Shown: positions 30,729 through 40,394, counted from the first letter of the stretch. The stretch is DNA of 64,000 nt from Rehaibacterium terrae (GCF_014202935.1 NZ_JACHHX010000004.1:1-64000), one strand, 5' to 3'. The notes: generated from the letters alone by a model not told the origin. A program made the numbers and translations.

Positions 30729-31109
30729 ATGGCGGATGTGACGGTTTACGGGCTCGACAAGTGCGACACCTGCCGCAAGGCGCGCAACTGGCTGGATCGT
30801 TTCGGTATCGCCTACCGATTCGTCGATTACCGCGAGCAGCGCGTCGCCCCGGACACGCTCAAGGCCTGGGCGCGACAGCTCGGCGGCTGGGACAAGCTGA
30901 TCAACCGCGCCTCCACCACCTGGCGCGCGCTGCCCGAGGCGCGCAAGTCGCCCGGTTCGGATCCGGAGTGGACCCTGCTGCTCAAGGAGTACCCCGCACT
31001 GGTCAAGCGTCCGGTGCTGGTCACCGCCGACGGCACGGTCTCGGTGGGCTTCACCGACAAGGCCTGGAAGCTGCGGTTCGGGCTGCAGGCAGATCATGCC
31101 GGCCGCTGA
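30729..31109 (+). CDS. ArsC/Spx-family thioredoxin-fold protein
   Basis: A 126-residue protein with the N-terminal redox motif LDKCDTCRKARNWLD (Cys-x-x-Cys) and the SPG/KRPVLV region of the Spx/MgsR/YffB family. YffB-like proteins are thought to be glutathione-linked thioltransferases rather than arsenate reductases, and there is no other ars gene nearby. Its placement between dapD and dapE is common in gammaproteobacteria. Confidence 0.88.
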   Translation: MADVTVYGLDKCDTCRKARNWLDRFGIAYRFVDYREQRVAPDTLKAWARQLGGWDKLINRASTTWRALPEARKSPGSDPEWTLLLKEYPALVKRPVLVTADGTVSVGFTDKAWKLRFGLQADHAGR

Positions 31110-31235
31110 AGAAAGCGAGCCGATCCGTCGTCACGCCCGGTCGTGCCGGGTGCGTCGAGGAGCCGGTCGCTGCACGAGGCGCCAGGTCCGTCGTCGCGTG
31201 CCTGGTTGACATACTTCCCGCTCACCGTCATCCAG

Positions 31236-32369
31236 ATGTCCACCCTCCTCGAACTCACCTGCGAACTGATCCGCCGGCCTTCGGTGACGCCGGACGACGC
31301 CGGCTGCCAGGTACTGATCGCGGAACGGCTGGTCAGGGCCGGCTTCCGCGTCGAGCACCTGCCGTACGGCGGGGTGGCCAATCTGTGGGCCGCGCACGGC
31401 CAGGGCGGGCCGGTGCTGTGCTTGCTCGGCCACACTGACGTGGTGCCGGCGGGGCCGCGCGAGGCATGGGCCTCGGACCCGTTCGTGCCGGAGGTGCGTG
31501 ACGGCTTTCTCTACGGCCGCGGCGCGGCCGACATGAAGGGCAGCGTGGCGGCCTTCGTGCTGGCGCTGGAGGCGTTCGTCGCTGCCCATCCGGAGCATCC
31601 CGGCACGGTCGCGCTGCTGCTCACCTCCGACGAGGAGGGCGACGCCATCGACGGCGTGCGCAGGGTGGCCGAGCGCTTTCGCGCCGAAGGCCGGCGCATC
31701 GATTTCTGCCTGGTCGGCGAGCCGAGTTCGGCGGCGCGTCTGGGCGACGTGGTGCGCATCGGCCGCCGCGGTTCGCTCACGGGAACCATGACGGTGCATG
31801 GCATACAGGGCCACGTCGCCTATCCCGACAAGGCGCTCAACCCGATCCACGCCGCGCTGCCGGCGCTGGCCGCGCTGGCGGCGCGCCAGTGGGACAGTGA
31901 GCCGTATCCCGATTTCCCGCCGACTTCGTTCCAGATCGCCAACTTCACTGCCGGCACCGGCGCCAGCAACGTGATCCCCGGCACGGCCACGGTGCAGTTC
32001 AACCTGCGCTATTCGCCGCACTGGACGGCCGATGCGCTGGTGGCCGAGATCGAGGACGTGTTCGCGCGTCACGGCGTGCGGGCCGACATCGCCTGGCATC
32101 GCTCCGGCGAACCGTTCCACACCCGTGAAGGTCGCCTGCGCGAGGCGGTGCGTGGCGTGCTGATCGAGCGGCTGGCCGTGAGGCCGGACGAGAACACCGG
32201 CGGCGGCACCTCCGACGGCCGTTTCATCGCCCCGCTGGGCGCCGAAGTGGTCGAGCTGGGGCCGGTCAACGCCAGCATCCACAAGATCGACGAACGGGTG
32301 GCGCTGGCCGAGCTGGAGGCCCTGCCGGCACTGTACCGCGATATCGCCGAGCGCGTCCTGCTCGGCTGA
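31236..32369 (+). CDS. dapE: Succinyl-diaminopimelate desuccinylase
   Basis: Zinc amidohydrolase of the M20 family that removes succinate from N-succinyl-LL-DAP. Motifs: [12 protein letters not shown] (metal His), [14 protein letters not shown] (bridging Asp), [11 protein letters not shown] (catalytic Glu), and VPGTA-like [17 protein letters not shown] 31236 gives the usual [20 protein letters not shown] start (377 residues); no clear Shine-Dalgarno site is visible. An upstream TTGACA has no partner -10. Confidence 0.96.
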   Translation: MSTLLELTCELIRRPSVTPDDAGCQVLIAERLVRAGFRVEHLPYGGVANLWAAHGQGGPVLCLLGHTDVVPAGPREAWASDPFVPEVRDGFLYGRGAADMKGSVAAFVLALEAFVAAHPEHPGTVALLLTSDEEGDAIDGVRRVAERFRAEGRRIDFCLVGEPSSAARLGDVVRIGRRGSLTGTMTVHGIQGHVAYPDKALNPIHAALPALAALAARQWDSEPYPDFPPTSFQIANFTAGTGASNVIPGTATVQFNLRYSPHWTADALVAEIEDVFARHGVRADIAWHRSGEPFHTREGRLREAVRGVLIERLAVRPDENTGGGTSDGRFIAPLGAEVVELGPVNASIHKIDERVALAELEALPALYRDIAERVLLG

Positions 32370-32397
32370 GCCGCCTTTCGCGCCCGCGGCTTGCCCC

Positions 32398-35115
32398 TCA
32401 GCCTGCGACGGGCGGCCGCGTCGTTCCTGCAGCGATGGGCAGTTCGACGCGGACGATGCGTTCGTCGTCCGGTTCGGGGGCCAGGTCGAAGCCGAGTTCG
32501 CGGCACATGGCGAGCATGGTGGCGTTCTCGCGCAGCACCTGGCCGGTGATGCGGCGCAGGCCGGCGCGGGCGGCGTGCTCGATCAGGCGCTGCATCAGCG
32601 CCCAACCCAGGCCGCGGCCCTTGAGATCCGTGCGGACCAGGATGGCGTATTCGCCGGCTTCGCCATCGGGGTCGGCGTGGATGTGGGCCAGGCCCAGCAC
32701 TTCGTCGTCGGCATCGACCGCGAGCAGCATGATCACGCGGGCGTAGTCCACCTGGGTCAGGCGGGCGATGAAGCCGTGGCTCTGGTGGCGCACGGCGGCG
32801 AAGTAGCGCTGGCGCAAGTCGTGCTCGTCCATCTGCGCGAAGAAGCGGCGCAGGCGGTCCTCGTCCTCGGGGCGCACCGGGCGCACTGCAACTTCCTCGC
32901 CGTCGCGCAGGACCAGGCGGCCTTCGAGCTCCTTGGGGTAGGGCTTGATGGCGAAGCGCGGGTTGGTGACGGCCCCGGTGGCGTCGCCGGGCGCGATCAG
33001 GGCGCGCACGTCGAGCGCGAGCACGCCGTTTTCGTCGGCCAGCAGCGGGTTGATGTCCAGCTCGCGCAGTTCGGGCACGTCGGCGCTGAGCTGGGCGAGC
33101 TTGACCAGGGTGAGCGCGACCGCGTCGCGGTCGGCGGCGGGCCGGTCGCGGAAGCCGTCGAGCAGGCGCGAGACGCGGGTGCGGCGGATCAGGCCATGGG
33201 CGAGGTTGAGGTGCAGCGGCGGCAGGGCCAGCGCGGTGTCGTCCATCACTTCCACGGCGATGCCGCCGGCGCCGAACAGTACCACCGGACCGAAGATCGG
33301 GTCGTCGGCGAGGCCGGCGATCAGTTCGCGGGCGCGCGGGCGGCTCACCATCGGTTGCAGCAGCAGGCCATCGACGCGGGCATCGGGTTTTTCCCGCGTG
33401 ACGCGGGCGAGCATGGCCTCGGCGGCGGTGTGCACGGCTTCGATGCTGTCCAGCCCGAGCACGACGCCGCCGACATCGGATTTGTGGGGGATGTCGCGCG
33501 AGTGGATCTTCAGCGCCAGCGCGTCGTGCCTGCGCAGCATCGAGGCGGCGAGGCGGGCGGCTTCGTCGGCATCCTTGGCCAGCGCCACCGGCGGGGCGGG
33601 GATGTCGTAGGCGGCCAGCAGCTCGGCCACCGCCAGCGGGTCGAGCCAGCGGTCGCCGCGGGCGAGCGCGGCGCGCACCACGGCGCGGGCGCGCTCGGGT
33701 TCGGGAGTGAAGTCGGCCGGCAGCGAGGGTGGCGTTTCCAGCAGCTGCGCCTGCGCCTGCGTGTAGCGGACCAGGTGCATGAAACCGCGCACCGCGCCGG
33801 TGAGGGTGCGGTAGCAGGGCACGCCGGCGGCAGCGAAGCGTTGCCGCGCCTCGGCTTCGCGGCTGAGCCAGCAGGTCAGCACCGGCTTGGCCAGGGTGCC
33901 GGCGCGGTGGCGCGTGGCGAGTTCGGCGGCCAGCGTGTCGGCGATCTCCACCGGATCGACCAGCGCGGTGGGCACGTGCACGACCAGCACGCCATCGCAC
34001 TCGGGAGCGTCGAGCAGGGCCTGGAGCGCGGCGAGGTAACGCGCGCCGTCGGCGTCGCCGACGATGTCGACGGGGTTGCCGCGCGACCAGGTCGGCGGCA
34101 GCGTGGCGTCGAGCCTGGCGAGGGTCGGCGGCGACAGTCCGGCCGCTTCGCCGCCGAGGTCGATCAGGCGGTCGATGGCGAGGATGCCGACGCCGCCGCC
34201 ATTGGTCAGGATCGCCAGCCGCTGACCAACGGTCGGACGCAGTCGGGCCAGGGTGTTGGCGGCGGCGAAGAGTTCTTCCAGGTCGTACACGCGCAGCAGG
34301 CCGGCGCGGGCAAAGGCGGCGTCGAACACCGCATCGCGGCCGGCCAGCGCGCCGGTGTGCGAGGCGGCGGCGCGGGCGCCGGCCTCGTGGCGGCCGGCCT
34401 TGACCACGATCACCGGCTTGGCGCGCGCGGCGGCGCGGGCGGCGGACATGAAGCGGCGCGGGTCGCGCAGCGTCTCGATGTACAGCAGGATCGCGCGGGT
34501 GCCGGGATCGGTGGCGAAGTGGTCGAGCAGCTCGCCGATTTCGACATCGGCCATGTCGCCGAGCGAGACGATGCCGGAAAAGCCGATGTCGCGGGCGTTG
34601 GCCCATTCGACGGTGGCGGTGATGATCGCGCCGGACTGCGCCAGCAGGGCGAGGTCGCCGGGTCGGGCCGGGCTGGCGGCGAAGCTGGCGTTGAGCCCGG
34701 CGTGCGGCGACAGCACGCCCAGGCAGTTGGGGCCGACCAGGCGCAGGCCGTGGCGGCGCGCGGCGGCGACCGCAGCCTCGCGCGGCGAGCCCTCGCCCTG
34801 GCCGAGGCCGGCGGTGATGACCACGGCGGCGCGCACGCCGGCGGCGCCGGCCTCGTCGATCACCGTGGGCACGTGCTCGGGCGGTACGGTGACGACGATC
34901 AGCTCGGGGGCGTCGGGCAGGTCGGCCAGCGCGGCGGCGGTGGCGATGCCGTCGATGTCGGCGTACTTCGGGCTGACGATGTCGATGCGACCGGCGAAGC
35001 CGCCGGCGCGCAGGTTGCGTGCCACCACGCGGCCGAGGCTGCGCTCGCGCGGGCTGGCGCCGACCACGGCGACCGAGCGGGGGTGGAACAGGGCGTCGAG
35101 ACCGGCTTGCGACAT
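32398..35115 (-). CDS. Pat-type protein lysine acetyltransferase
   Basis: A 905-residue protein with a CoA-binding domain (SVAVVGASPRERSLG) and succinyl-CoA-ligase-like and ATP-grasp domains related to ADP-forming acetyl-CoA synthetase. A C-terminal GNAT acetyltransferase domain follows (RPVRPEDEDRLRRFFAQ, GRGLGWALMQRLIEHA). This is the layout of Pat/YfiQ/PatZ enzymes that acetylate metabolic enzymes such as acetyl-CoA synthetase; in that family the synthetase-like part is regulatory. ATG 35115 follows AAGGA. Its 3' end converges on dapE, and a second GNAT gene lies immediately upstream. Confidence 0.93.
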   Translation of the reverse strand: MSQAGLDALFHPRSVAVVGASPRERSLGRVVARNLRAGGFAGRIDIVSPKYADIDGIATAAALADLPDAPELIVVTVPPEHVPTVIDEAGAAGVRAAVVITAGLGQGEGSPREAAVAAARRHGLRLVGPNCLGVLSPHAGLNASFAASPARPGDLALLAQSGAIITATVEWANARDIGFSGIVSLGDMADVEIGELLDHFATDPGTRAILLYIETLRDPRRFMSAARAAARAKPVIVVKAGRHEAGARAAASHTGALAGRDAVFDAAFARAGLLRVYDLEELFAAANTLARLRPTVGQRLAILTNGGGVGILAIDRLIDLGGEAAGLSPPTLARLDATLPPTWSRGNPVDIVGDADGARYLAALQALLDAPECDGVLVVHVPTALVDPVEIADTLAAELATRHRAGTLAKPVLTCWLSREAEARQRFAAAGVPCYRTLTGAVRGFMHLVRYTQAQAQLLETPPSLPADFTPEPERARAVVRAALARGDRWLDPLAVAELLAAYDIPAPPVALAKDADEAARLAASMLRRHDALALKIHSRDIPHKSDVGGVVLGLDSIEAVHTAAEAMLARVTREKPDARVDGLLLQPMVSRPRARELIAGLADDPIFGPVVLFGAGGIAVEVMDDTALALPPLHLNLAHGLIRRTRVSRLLDGFRDRPAADRDAVALTLVKLAQLSADVPELRELDINPLLADENGVLALDVRALIAPGDATGAVTNPRFAIKPYPKELEGRLVLRDGEEVAVRPVRPEDEDRLRRFFAQMDEHDLRQRYFAAVRHQSHGFIARLTQVDYARVIMLLAVDADDEVLGLAHIHADPDGEAGEYAILVRTDLKGRGLGWALMQRLIEHAARAGLRRITGQVLRENATMLAMCRELGFDLAPEPDDERIVRVELPIAAGTTRPPVAG

Positions 35116-35220
35116 GGCGTTGTCCTTGGGCGGGGCGGCGAAAGGCGAGTGTAGCGGCGTGGCGGTGACGGGCGTTCGAGGGGGGCGAGCGGCACGCGCG
35201 GCCTCATGCCGCGACCGAGA

Positions 35221-35244
35221 TGTGGGATCGGTTTCAGCCACGAC
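35221..35244. repeat. REP-like arm at the 3' end of the GNAT gene
   Basis: TGTGGGATCGGTTTCAGCCA followed by CGAC matches the classic TGTGGGAGCGGCTTCAGCCG repeat at nearly every base. It overlaps the last codons and stop of the GNAT gene, so the protein's final SRG is encoded by the element. Confidence 0.65.
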
Positions 35245-35797
35245 TGCGCTCGGCCAGAGCCAACCGCACCCGCGTCACCCCCGGCGATGCCGGCAGCGGC
35301 TCGCGGCGGAAACCCAGCGCGCGCGCCAGGGTGAGCATCGCGGTGTTGTCCTCCAGCACGTCGCCGTACAGGGATTCCAGCCGCTTGAGCCGCGCCCAGC
35401 GGATCAGCCGCTTCATCAGCAGCCGGCCGAGGCCTCGACCGGCGAGCGGGCGGCCGACCAGCACGGCGAACTCGGCATGGCGGCCGTCATCGTCGATGGC
35501 CGCGCGCGCGACCGCGACCACCAGCGCCTCGCCCGGCGGCAACGGCTCGGCGACCACCAGCGCGAACTCGCGCTGCGGATCGAGCGTGGTCAGCCGACGC
35601 GCGTGCTCGGGAGTCAGTTCGGTCAGCACATGCAGGAAGCGCTGGCGGATCTCCTCCCGGCTGAGCAGCGAGAACGCCGCGCGCAGCGGCTCGGCATCGG
35701 CGGGGTCGATCGGCCGCAAGACCAGTTCGCGACCGTCGTCGAGCACCAGGCGCTCGTGCCAGGGCTGCGACAGATGCTGGCGGCTGACGATGCTCAT
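35234..35797 (-). CDS. GNAT acetyltransferase related to the adjacent Pat C-terminal domain
   Basis: A 187-residue GNAT protein with the acetyl-CoA loop VGRPLAGRGLGRLLMKRLIR and DVLEDNTAMLTLARALGF. It aligns along its length with the GNAT domain of the downstream Pat protein (shared L-x-L-x-DG-x-E/R-x-x-RP start, IRQRF/LRQRY, RGLG-x-x-LM-x-RLI and E-NTAML/ENATML), suggesting tandem duplication or domain release. It has no synthetase-like half. ATG 35797 is most likely (GATGGACCG just before). Substrate unknown. Confidence 0.85.
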   Translation of the reverse strand: MSIVSRQHLSQPWHERLVLDDGRELVLRPIDPADAEPLRAAFSLLSREEIRQRFLHVLTELTPEHARRLTTLDPQREFALVVAEPLPPGEALVVAVARAAIDDDGRHAEFAVLVGRPLAGRGLGRLLMKRLIRWARLKRLESLYGDVLEDNTAMLTLARALGFRREPLPASPGVTRVRLALAERSRG

Positions 35798-35930
35798 CGG
35801 TCCATCATGCTGACACAGCCTGACTGGAGCGATGGCTCCAGCCGCGGTGCATGCCATCGTGGCGGCCACCGGCCGCAGTATTCTCCGGTTCTCCGTGCGA
35901 CGACCGCGGGGCTGGAAACGTGAGGGGGCG

Positions 35931-36287
35931 ATGATGGACGAGCAGGCACTGCGTGCGCTGACCGCCGGCTGGCCGGGGGTGAGCACCGATCTGAAGTGGG
36001 ACGACGACCTGTGCTTTCTGGTCGGCGGCAAGATGTTCTGCGTCCTGTGCCTGACCGGCCGCGAGCGCGGCAAGCTCAGTTTCAAGGTCGAGGACGCGCG
36101 CTTCCTCGAACTCACCGACCGCCCCGGCTTCCGGCCGGCGCCGTACCTGGCGCGGGCGCACTGGGTGACGCTCGACGATCCGTCCGTGCTGCCGCGCGCG
36201 GAGCTGGAGGCCTTCGTCCGTCGCGCCTACGAACTGGTGCGGGCGAAGCTGACGAAAAAGCAGCAGCGCGAGCTGGGCGCGGGATGA
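35931..36287 (+). CDS. MmcQ/YjbR family protein
   Basis: A 118-residue protein with the family's CyaY-like fold signature: WPGVSTDLKWDDDLCFLVGG, KLSFKVEDARFLELTDRPGF and a C-terminal SYELVRAKL-like helix (RRAYELVRAKLTKKQQRELG). DNA binding has been suggested for relatives, but the role is not established. TGAGGGGG precedes the paired ATGATG start. It diverges from the GNAT gene. Confidence 0.88.
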   Translation: MMDEQALRALTAGWPGVSTDLKWDDDLCFLVGGKMFCVLCLTGRERGKLSFKVEDARFLELTDRPGFRPAPYLARAHWVTLDDPSVLPRAELEAFVRRAYELVRAKLTKKQQRELGAG

Positions 36288-36348
36288 TGCGGGCGAACGC
36301 GCGCGCTGCGGCGGTACGCCTTCATTGCACGCTGAGAACTGCACGCGC

Positions 36349-37629
36349 ATGAATCCGGTATCGCCCACCTTCGCCCAGGCCCTGCGCTTCTGGTGGAAGC
36401 TCGGCTGGATCAGCTTCGGCGGTCCGGCCGGGCAGATCGCGCTCATGCATTCGGAGCTGGTCGAGCGCCGGCGCTGGGTGGACGAAGGCGCGTTCCTGCA
36501 TGGTCTGAACTACTGCATGCTGCTGCCCGGCCCGGAGGCGATGCAGTTGGCGACCTATCTGGGCTGGCGCCTGCACGGGCTGCGCGGTGGTATCGCCGCC
36601 GGTGCGCTGTTCGTGTTGCCCGGCGCGCTGCTGATCGCGCTGTTGAGCTGGCTGTACGTGCGCTACGGCACGCTGCCGGCGGTGGCGGGCGTGCTGCTCG
36701 GCTTGCAGGCGGCGGTGCTGGGGATCATCGCCCACGCGGTGGCGCGGATCGGCCGACGGGTGCTGAAGACGCCGTTCGCCTTCGCCGTCGCGCTGGCCGC
36801 GCTGTTCGCCGTCGCCGTGCTCTCGCTGCCGTTCCCGGCCATCGTCGTCGGCGCCGGCCTGCTCGGCTTGGCGGCCGGCCGCTGGCGCCGCGACTGGCTG
36901 CCGCAGGATACGGCACACGCTGGGCTGCCGCCGGTACCTGCGACGCAGGACGCCAGGCGCGGCTGGGCGCTGCGGGTGGCGCTGGCCTGCCTGCTGCTGT
37001 GGTGGCTGCCGCTGCTGGCGCTGGGCGGCTGGCTGGGCGCGGGCAGCACGGCGTTCGCGCAGGCGCTGTTCTTCAGCAAGGCGGCGCTGATCACCTTCGG
37101 TGGCGCCTACGCGGTGCTGCCCTACGTGGCGCAGCAGGCGGTGCAGACGCAGCAGTGGCTCACCGCCGAGCAGATGCTGGTGGGACTCGGATTGGCCGAA
37201 ACCACGCCGGGGCCGCTGATCCTGGTGCTGGAATTCGTCGGCTTCGTCGGCGGCTGGCAGCAGCCCGACTTCGCCTCGCCGCTGGCCGCCGCGCTGCTCG
37301 GCGCGGCGGTGACGCTGTGGGCGACCTTCCTGCCGTGCTTCCTGTTCGTGTTGCCGGCGGCGCCGTGGATCGAACGCCTGCGCGACTGGCCGCTGGCGAG
37401 CGCGGCGCTGGGCGGCATCACCGCCGCGGTGGTCGGGGTGATCGCCAATCTGGCGCTGTGGTTCGGCTGGCACCTGTTCGCCGCCAACGGCATCGGGCGG
37501 CAGGCGCTGATCGCCACGCTCGCGCTCGCCACGCTGGGGGCGCTGGTTCGTGGCCGCTCGGTGCTGTGGCTGGTGCCGGCCTGCGCCGCGATCGGCGCGC
37601 TCGCCGGCGTGTGGCTGCCCGGCGGCTGA
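36349..37629 (+). CDS. chrA: Chromate transporter, two-domain ChrA
   Basis: A 426-residue polytopic membrane protein with two homologous CHR domains: FWWKLGWISFGGPAGQIALM in the first and FFSKAALITFGGAYAVLPYV in the second, each followed by a conserved PGP segment (LLPGPEAMQLATYLGW, ETTPGPLILVLEFVGF). ChrA exports chromate using the proton-motive force; here there is no chrB or other chr gene, so the substrate could be a different oxyanion. Confidence 0.92.
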   Translation: MNPVSPTFAQALRFWWKLGWISFGGPAGQIALMHSELVERRRWVDEGAFLHGLNYCMLLPGPEAMQLATYLGWRLHGLRGGIAAGALFVLPGALLIALLSWLYVRYGTLPAVAGVLLGLQAAVLGIIAHAVARIGRRVLKTPFAFAVALAALFAVAVLSLPFPAIVVGAGLLGLAAGRWRRDWLPQDTAHAGLPPVPATQDARRGWALRVALACLLLWWLPLLALGGWLGAGSTAFAQALFFSKAALITFGGAYAVLPYVAQQAVQTQQWLTAEQMLVGLGLAETTPGPLILVLEFVGFVGGWQQPDFASPLAAALLGAAVTLWATFLPCFLFVLPAAPWIERLRDWPLASAALGGITAAVVGVIANLALWFGWHLFAANGIGRQALIATLALATLGALVRGRSVLWLVPACAAIGALAGVWLPGG

Positions 37630-37659
37630 GCCGGCTCGCGGCGAGACGAGGTCGGGCGC

Positions 37660-38151
37660 TCAACGGCGGATGCCGACACCGATGCCGAAGTGCACGCGCG
37701 GCGGACGGCGGCCGTCGCCGGTCCAGCGCTGCAGCCCGCGCACGGAGACTTCCGGCCAAGTGTAGGCGTGATCGCCGATGCGGCCTTCGCGGGCGCCGGT
37801 GATGCGGCCGGTCACGGTGACGGCGGTGCCGGACGGGAAGTCGGCGGCCTCGACATAGCCCGGCAGCAGGGCGATGAAGCGGCCCTGCTGGCCGTGCCCG
37901 GTCTGCGGGCGCTGGCCGCGGTCGAGCGGGTAGGCCAGCACCTCGATCTCGCTGTGACGGGCCTGGTTGTGGACGGCGACGACGGTACCGCCCCACAGCA
38001 CCTCGCCACCGCGATGGCGCGCGGGTTCGGCGGACACCACCTGCGGCGGCGGCGCCAGTTCGACCGGCAGTTGGCGGAACACCGGCTGCGGTGCGCAGCC
38101 GACGGCGAAGGCGGTGAGGATCAGCATGGACAGGACAAGTCGCGGACGCAT
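37660..38151 (-). CDS. Slp/YeaY family outer membrane lipoprotein
   Basis: A 163-residue precursor with a lipoprotein signal (MRPRLVLSMLILTAFAVGC, lipobox AVGC) followed by the Slp fold: VLWGGTVVAVHNQARHSEIE, VLAYPLDRGQRP and a YTWPEVSVRGLQRW ending. Slp proteins are starvation- or acid-induced outer membrane lipoproteins. ATG 38151 follows GGAGG. Opposite in direction to chrA. Confidence 0.9.
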   Translation of the reverse strand: MRPRLVLSMLILTAFAVGCAPQPVFRQLPVELAPPPQVVSAEPARHRGGEVLWGGTVVAVHNQARHSEIEVLAYPLDRGQRPQTGHGQQGRFIALLPGYVEAADFPSGTAVTVTGRITGAREGRIGDHAYTWPEVSVRGLQRWTGDGRRPPRVHFGIGVGIRR

Positions 38152-38324
38152 GGCAGACCTCCGGCGTGGCGTGGCTCGCGGCGGCGGCTTCCCGGGGCCG
38201 GACAGGGCCGACGCAGTGCCTGGCCGGCTCACGGTAGCCGATCTCGATGGCGTCTGCGATCGCCAGCGTATCGTGCCGATGAAGGCGGAACTCCGCTGCA
38301 TCACCCCGGGGCCGCCGTCGCGCG

Positions 38325-39251
38325 TCAGTCGGCGCGTCGGAGCCACTCCAGCCGCGAGGATGCACCGGCTTCGCCGAGCGCGGACACCAGCGCCGGCAGG
38401 GCGGGCGCAAGTGCGGCGTCGAACTGCCAGGGGGGATTGAGCAGCAGCATGCCGCTGCCGTTCATGCGCAGCGGCGAGTCGTCGGGGCGTATCAACAGTT
38501 CCAGCGCCAGCGCCGACTTGGCGGGCAAGGCCGCGGCCTTGCGGAAGAACGGCCGCAGTGTGCGCCGCTGCTTGATCGGGTACCACAGCGCATAGATGCC
38601 CTGCGGCCAGCGGCGCAGGCCTTCGGCGAGGGCGGCGAGGATGGCGTCGTATTCGGCCTCCTGGGCTTCGTAGGGCGGGTCGATCAGCGCCAGCCCGCGC
38701 TTTTCCTTCGGTGGCAGCAGGGCGGCGAGCGCGCCGTAACCGTCGCGACGGTGCACGCCGACACGGCCATCGCCGGCGAACAGCGCCTTGAGCGCGGCGG
38801 CCTCCTCCGCCTGCAGCTCGCAGCAGGCGAGCCGGTCGTGCGCGCGCAGCGCCTGCGCGAGCAGCAGCGGTGAGCCGGGATAGACCGTGCAGCCGCCCTC
38901 GGGATTGCAGGCACGCACGGCGTCGAGGTAGCGCAGCACCGGCTCGGGCAGTGCGCCCGGGCCGCGCGGCAATGGCGCCGGCCCGGCGTTGCCGGCGGCT
39001 TGCGCACGCAGGCTGTCCGTCGAGGGACGCTGGTCGCGGGCGAGCGCGAGCAGGCGCTTGACGCCACCTTCGGCCTCGCCGGTCCGGCCGGCCTGCTCGC
39101 CGGCCAGGTCGTAGCGGCCGCGGCCGGCGTGGGTGTCGAGCACGAAGATCGGGGTGTCCTTGCGTTGCAGCGCATCGATCAGGGCGAGCAGGGCGACGTG
39201 CTTGAGCACGTCGGCGTGGTTGCCGGCGTGGAAGGCGTGGCGGTAGTTCAT
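38325..39251 (-). CDS. rlmJ: 23S rRNA (adenine(2030)-N(6))-methyltransferase
   Basis: 308 residues beginning MNYRHAFHAGNHADVLKHVA, diagnostic of RlmJ. The SAM-binding region (FVLDTHAGRGRYDL) and the catalytic DPPYE motif (ALIDPPYEAQEAEYD) are intact. It methylates A2030 of 23S rRNA. The ORF start 117 bp upstream adds unrelated residues. Confidence 0.95.
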   Translation of the reverse strand: MNYRHAFHAGNHADVLKHVALLALIDALQRKDTPIFVLDTHAGRGRYDLAGEQAGRTGEAEGGVKRLLALARDQRPSTDSLRAQAAGNAGPAPLPRGPGALPEPVLRYLDAVRACNPEGGCTVYPGSPLLLAQALRAHDRLACCELQAEEAAALKALFAGDGRVGVHRRDGYGALAALLPPKEKRGLALIDPPYEAQEAEYDAILAALAEGLRRWPQGIYALWYPIKQRRTLRPFFRKAAALPAKSALALELLIRPDDSPLRMNGSGMLLLNPPWQFDAALAPALPALVSALGEAGASSRLEWLRRAD

Positions 39252-39348
39252 GAGGGGCGTGGCCGGAGGTTCGACGCGGTGCGTGCGCCACGACGATAAT
39301 CGTGGCCGCCTTTCCGCGCCACCCCGCCATCGCCGCCCAGGAGGATGC

Positions 39349-39750
39349 ATGACCACCGCCGACCTCATCCGCAGTTACTACGACGCATTCAACCGCGGCG
39401 ATCGCGAGGCCATGCTCGGCCTGCTCGCGGATGACGTGGTCCACGACCTCAACCAGGGTGGACGCGAGACCGGCGTCGCCGCCTTCCGCGCCTTCATGGC
39501 GCGGATGGATCGCTGTTACCGCGAACAGCTGCGCGATGTCGTGGTGATGGTGTCCGAAGACGGCCGCCACGCCGCCGCCGAGTACGTGGTGCATGGCACC
39601 TACCTGGCCGACGACGACGGCCTGCCGGAGGCCAGAGGCCAGACGTATGTGCTCCCGGGCGGGGCCTTTTTCGAAGTTCGCGATGGCCGCATCGCGCGGG
39701 TCACCAACTACTACAACCTGCAGGACTGGATCGACCAGGTGAGCCGATGA
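39349..39750 (+). CDS. SnoaL-like/NTF2-fold isomerase-type protein
   Basis: 133 residues with the ketosteroid-isomerase/SnoaL pattern: IRSYYDAFNRGDREAMLGLL, VHDLNQGGRETGVAAFRAFM, and FFEVRDGRIARVTNYYNLQD at the end. ATG 39349 has an excellent CAGGAGGA site. Overlaps the following GNAT gene by 4 bp (ATGA), so the two are co-translated. Substrate not predictable; nuclear-transport-factor-fold proteins are diverse. Confidence 0.88.
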   Translation: MTTADLIRSYYDAFNRGDREAMLGLLADDVVHDLNQGGRETGVAAFRAFMARMDRCYREQLRDVVVMVSEDGRHAAAEYVVHGTYLADDDGLPEARGQTYVLPGGAFFEVRDGRIARVTNYYNLQDWIDQVSR

Positions 39751-40352
39751 GCCAGCCGTCCGTTCGCATCGCCACCTTCCGCGGCACGGAGATCGGCGAA
39801 CACCTCGACGCCGTGGCGCGGCTGCGCATCGCGGTGTTCCGCGACTATCCCTACCTGTATGACGGCGACCCGGCCTACGAGGCCAGGTACCTGGCCACCT
39901 ACACCCGTTCGCCGGACAGCCTGTTCGTGCTCGCCTTCGACGATGGGCGCGTGGTCGGTGCGTCCACCGGCATCCCGCTGGCCGACGAGGACGAGGCGTT
40001 CCAGCGTCCGTTCGTCGCGCGCGGCATCCCGGTCGAGCAGGTCTTCTATTGCGGCGAGTCGGTGCTGCTGAGAGCGTACCGTGGCCTCGGCCTCGGCCAT
40101 CGCTTCTTCGACGAACGCGAAGCGCACGCGCGCCGGCTCGGGCGCTTCGGCTGGACCGCCTTCGCCGCGGTCGATCGCGCGCCGGACGATCCGCGCCGGC
40201 CGCCCGGCCACCGCGACAACGACGCCTTCTGGGCCAAACGCGGCTACGCGCGCCAGCCCGGCATGACCATGCGGCTGGCGTGGAAGGAGATCGGCGAGCC
40301 GGCCGAGAGCGAAAAGCCACTGACCTTCTGGCTGCGGCCGCTGGTCTCGTAG
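39747..40352 (+). CDS. GNAT family N-acetyltransferase
   Basis: A 201-residue GNAT protein with the acetyl-CoA-binding loop YRGLGLGHRFFDEREAHA and the C-terminal DNDAFWAKRGYARQPGM. The N-terminal RIAVFRDYPYLYDGDPAYEA is typical of a family conserved next to SnoaL-like genes. Start overlaps the previous gene (ATGA). Substrate unknown. Confidence 0.88.
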   Translation: MSQPSVRIATFRGTEIGEHLDAVARLRIAVFRDYPYLYDGDPAYEARYLATYTRSPDSLFVLAFDDGRVVGASTGIPLADEDEAFQRPFVARGIPVEQVFYCGESVLLRAYRGLGLGHRFFDEREAHARRLGRFGWTAFAAVDRAPDDPRRPPGHRDNDAFWAKRGYARQPGMTMRLAWKEIGEPAESEKPLTFWLRPLVS

Positions 40353-40394
40353 TCGCGGTGCCGGCCCGGCTCCGGGGTCGCGGCCGGAGCGCCG

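Noticed and set aside
31206-31234. Promoter upstream of dapE (perfect TTGACA)
   Set aside because: No -10 hexamer at 16-18 bp spacing (CATCCA at 17 bp).
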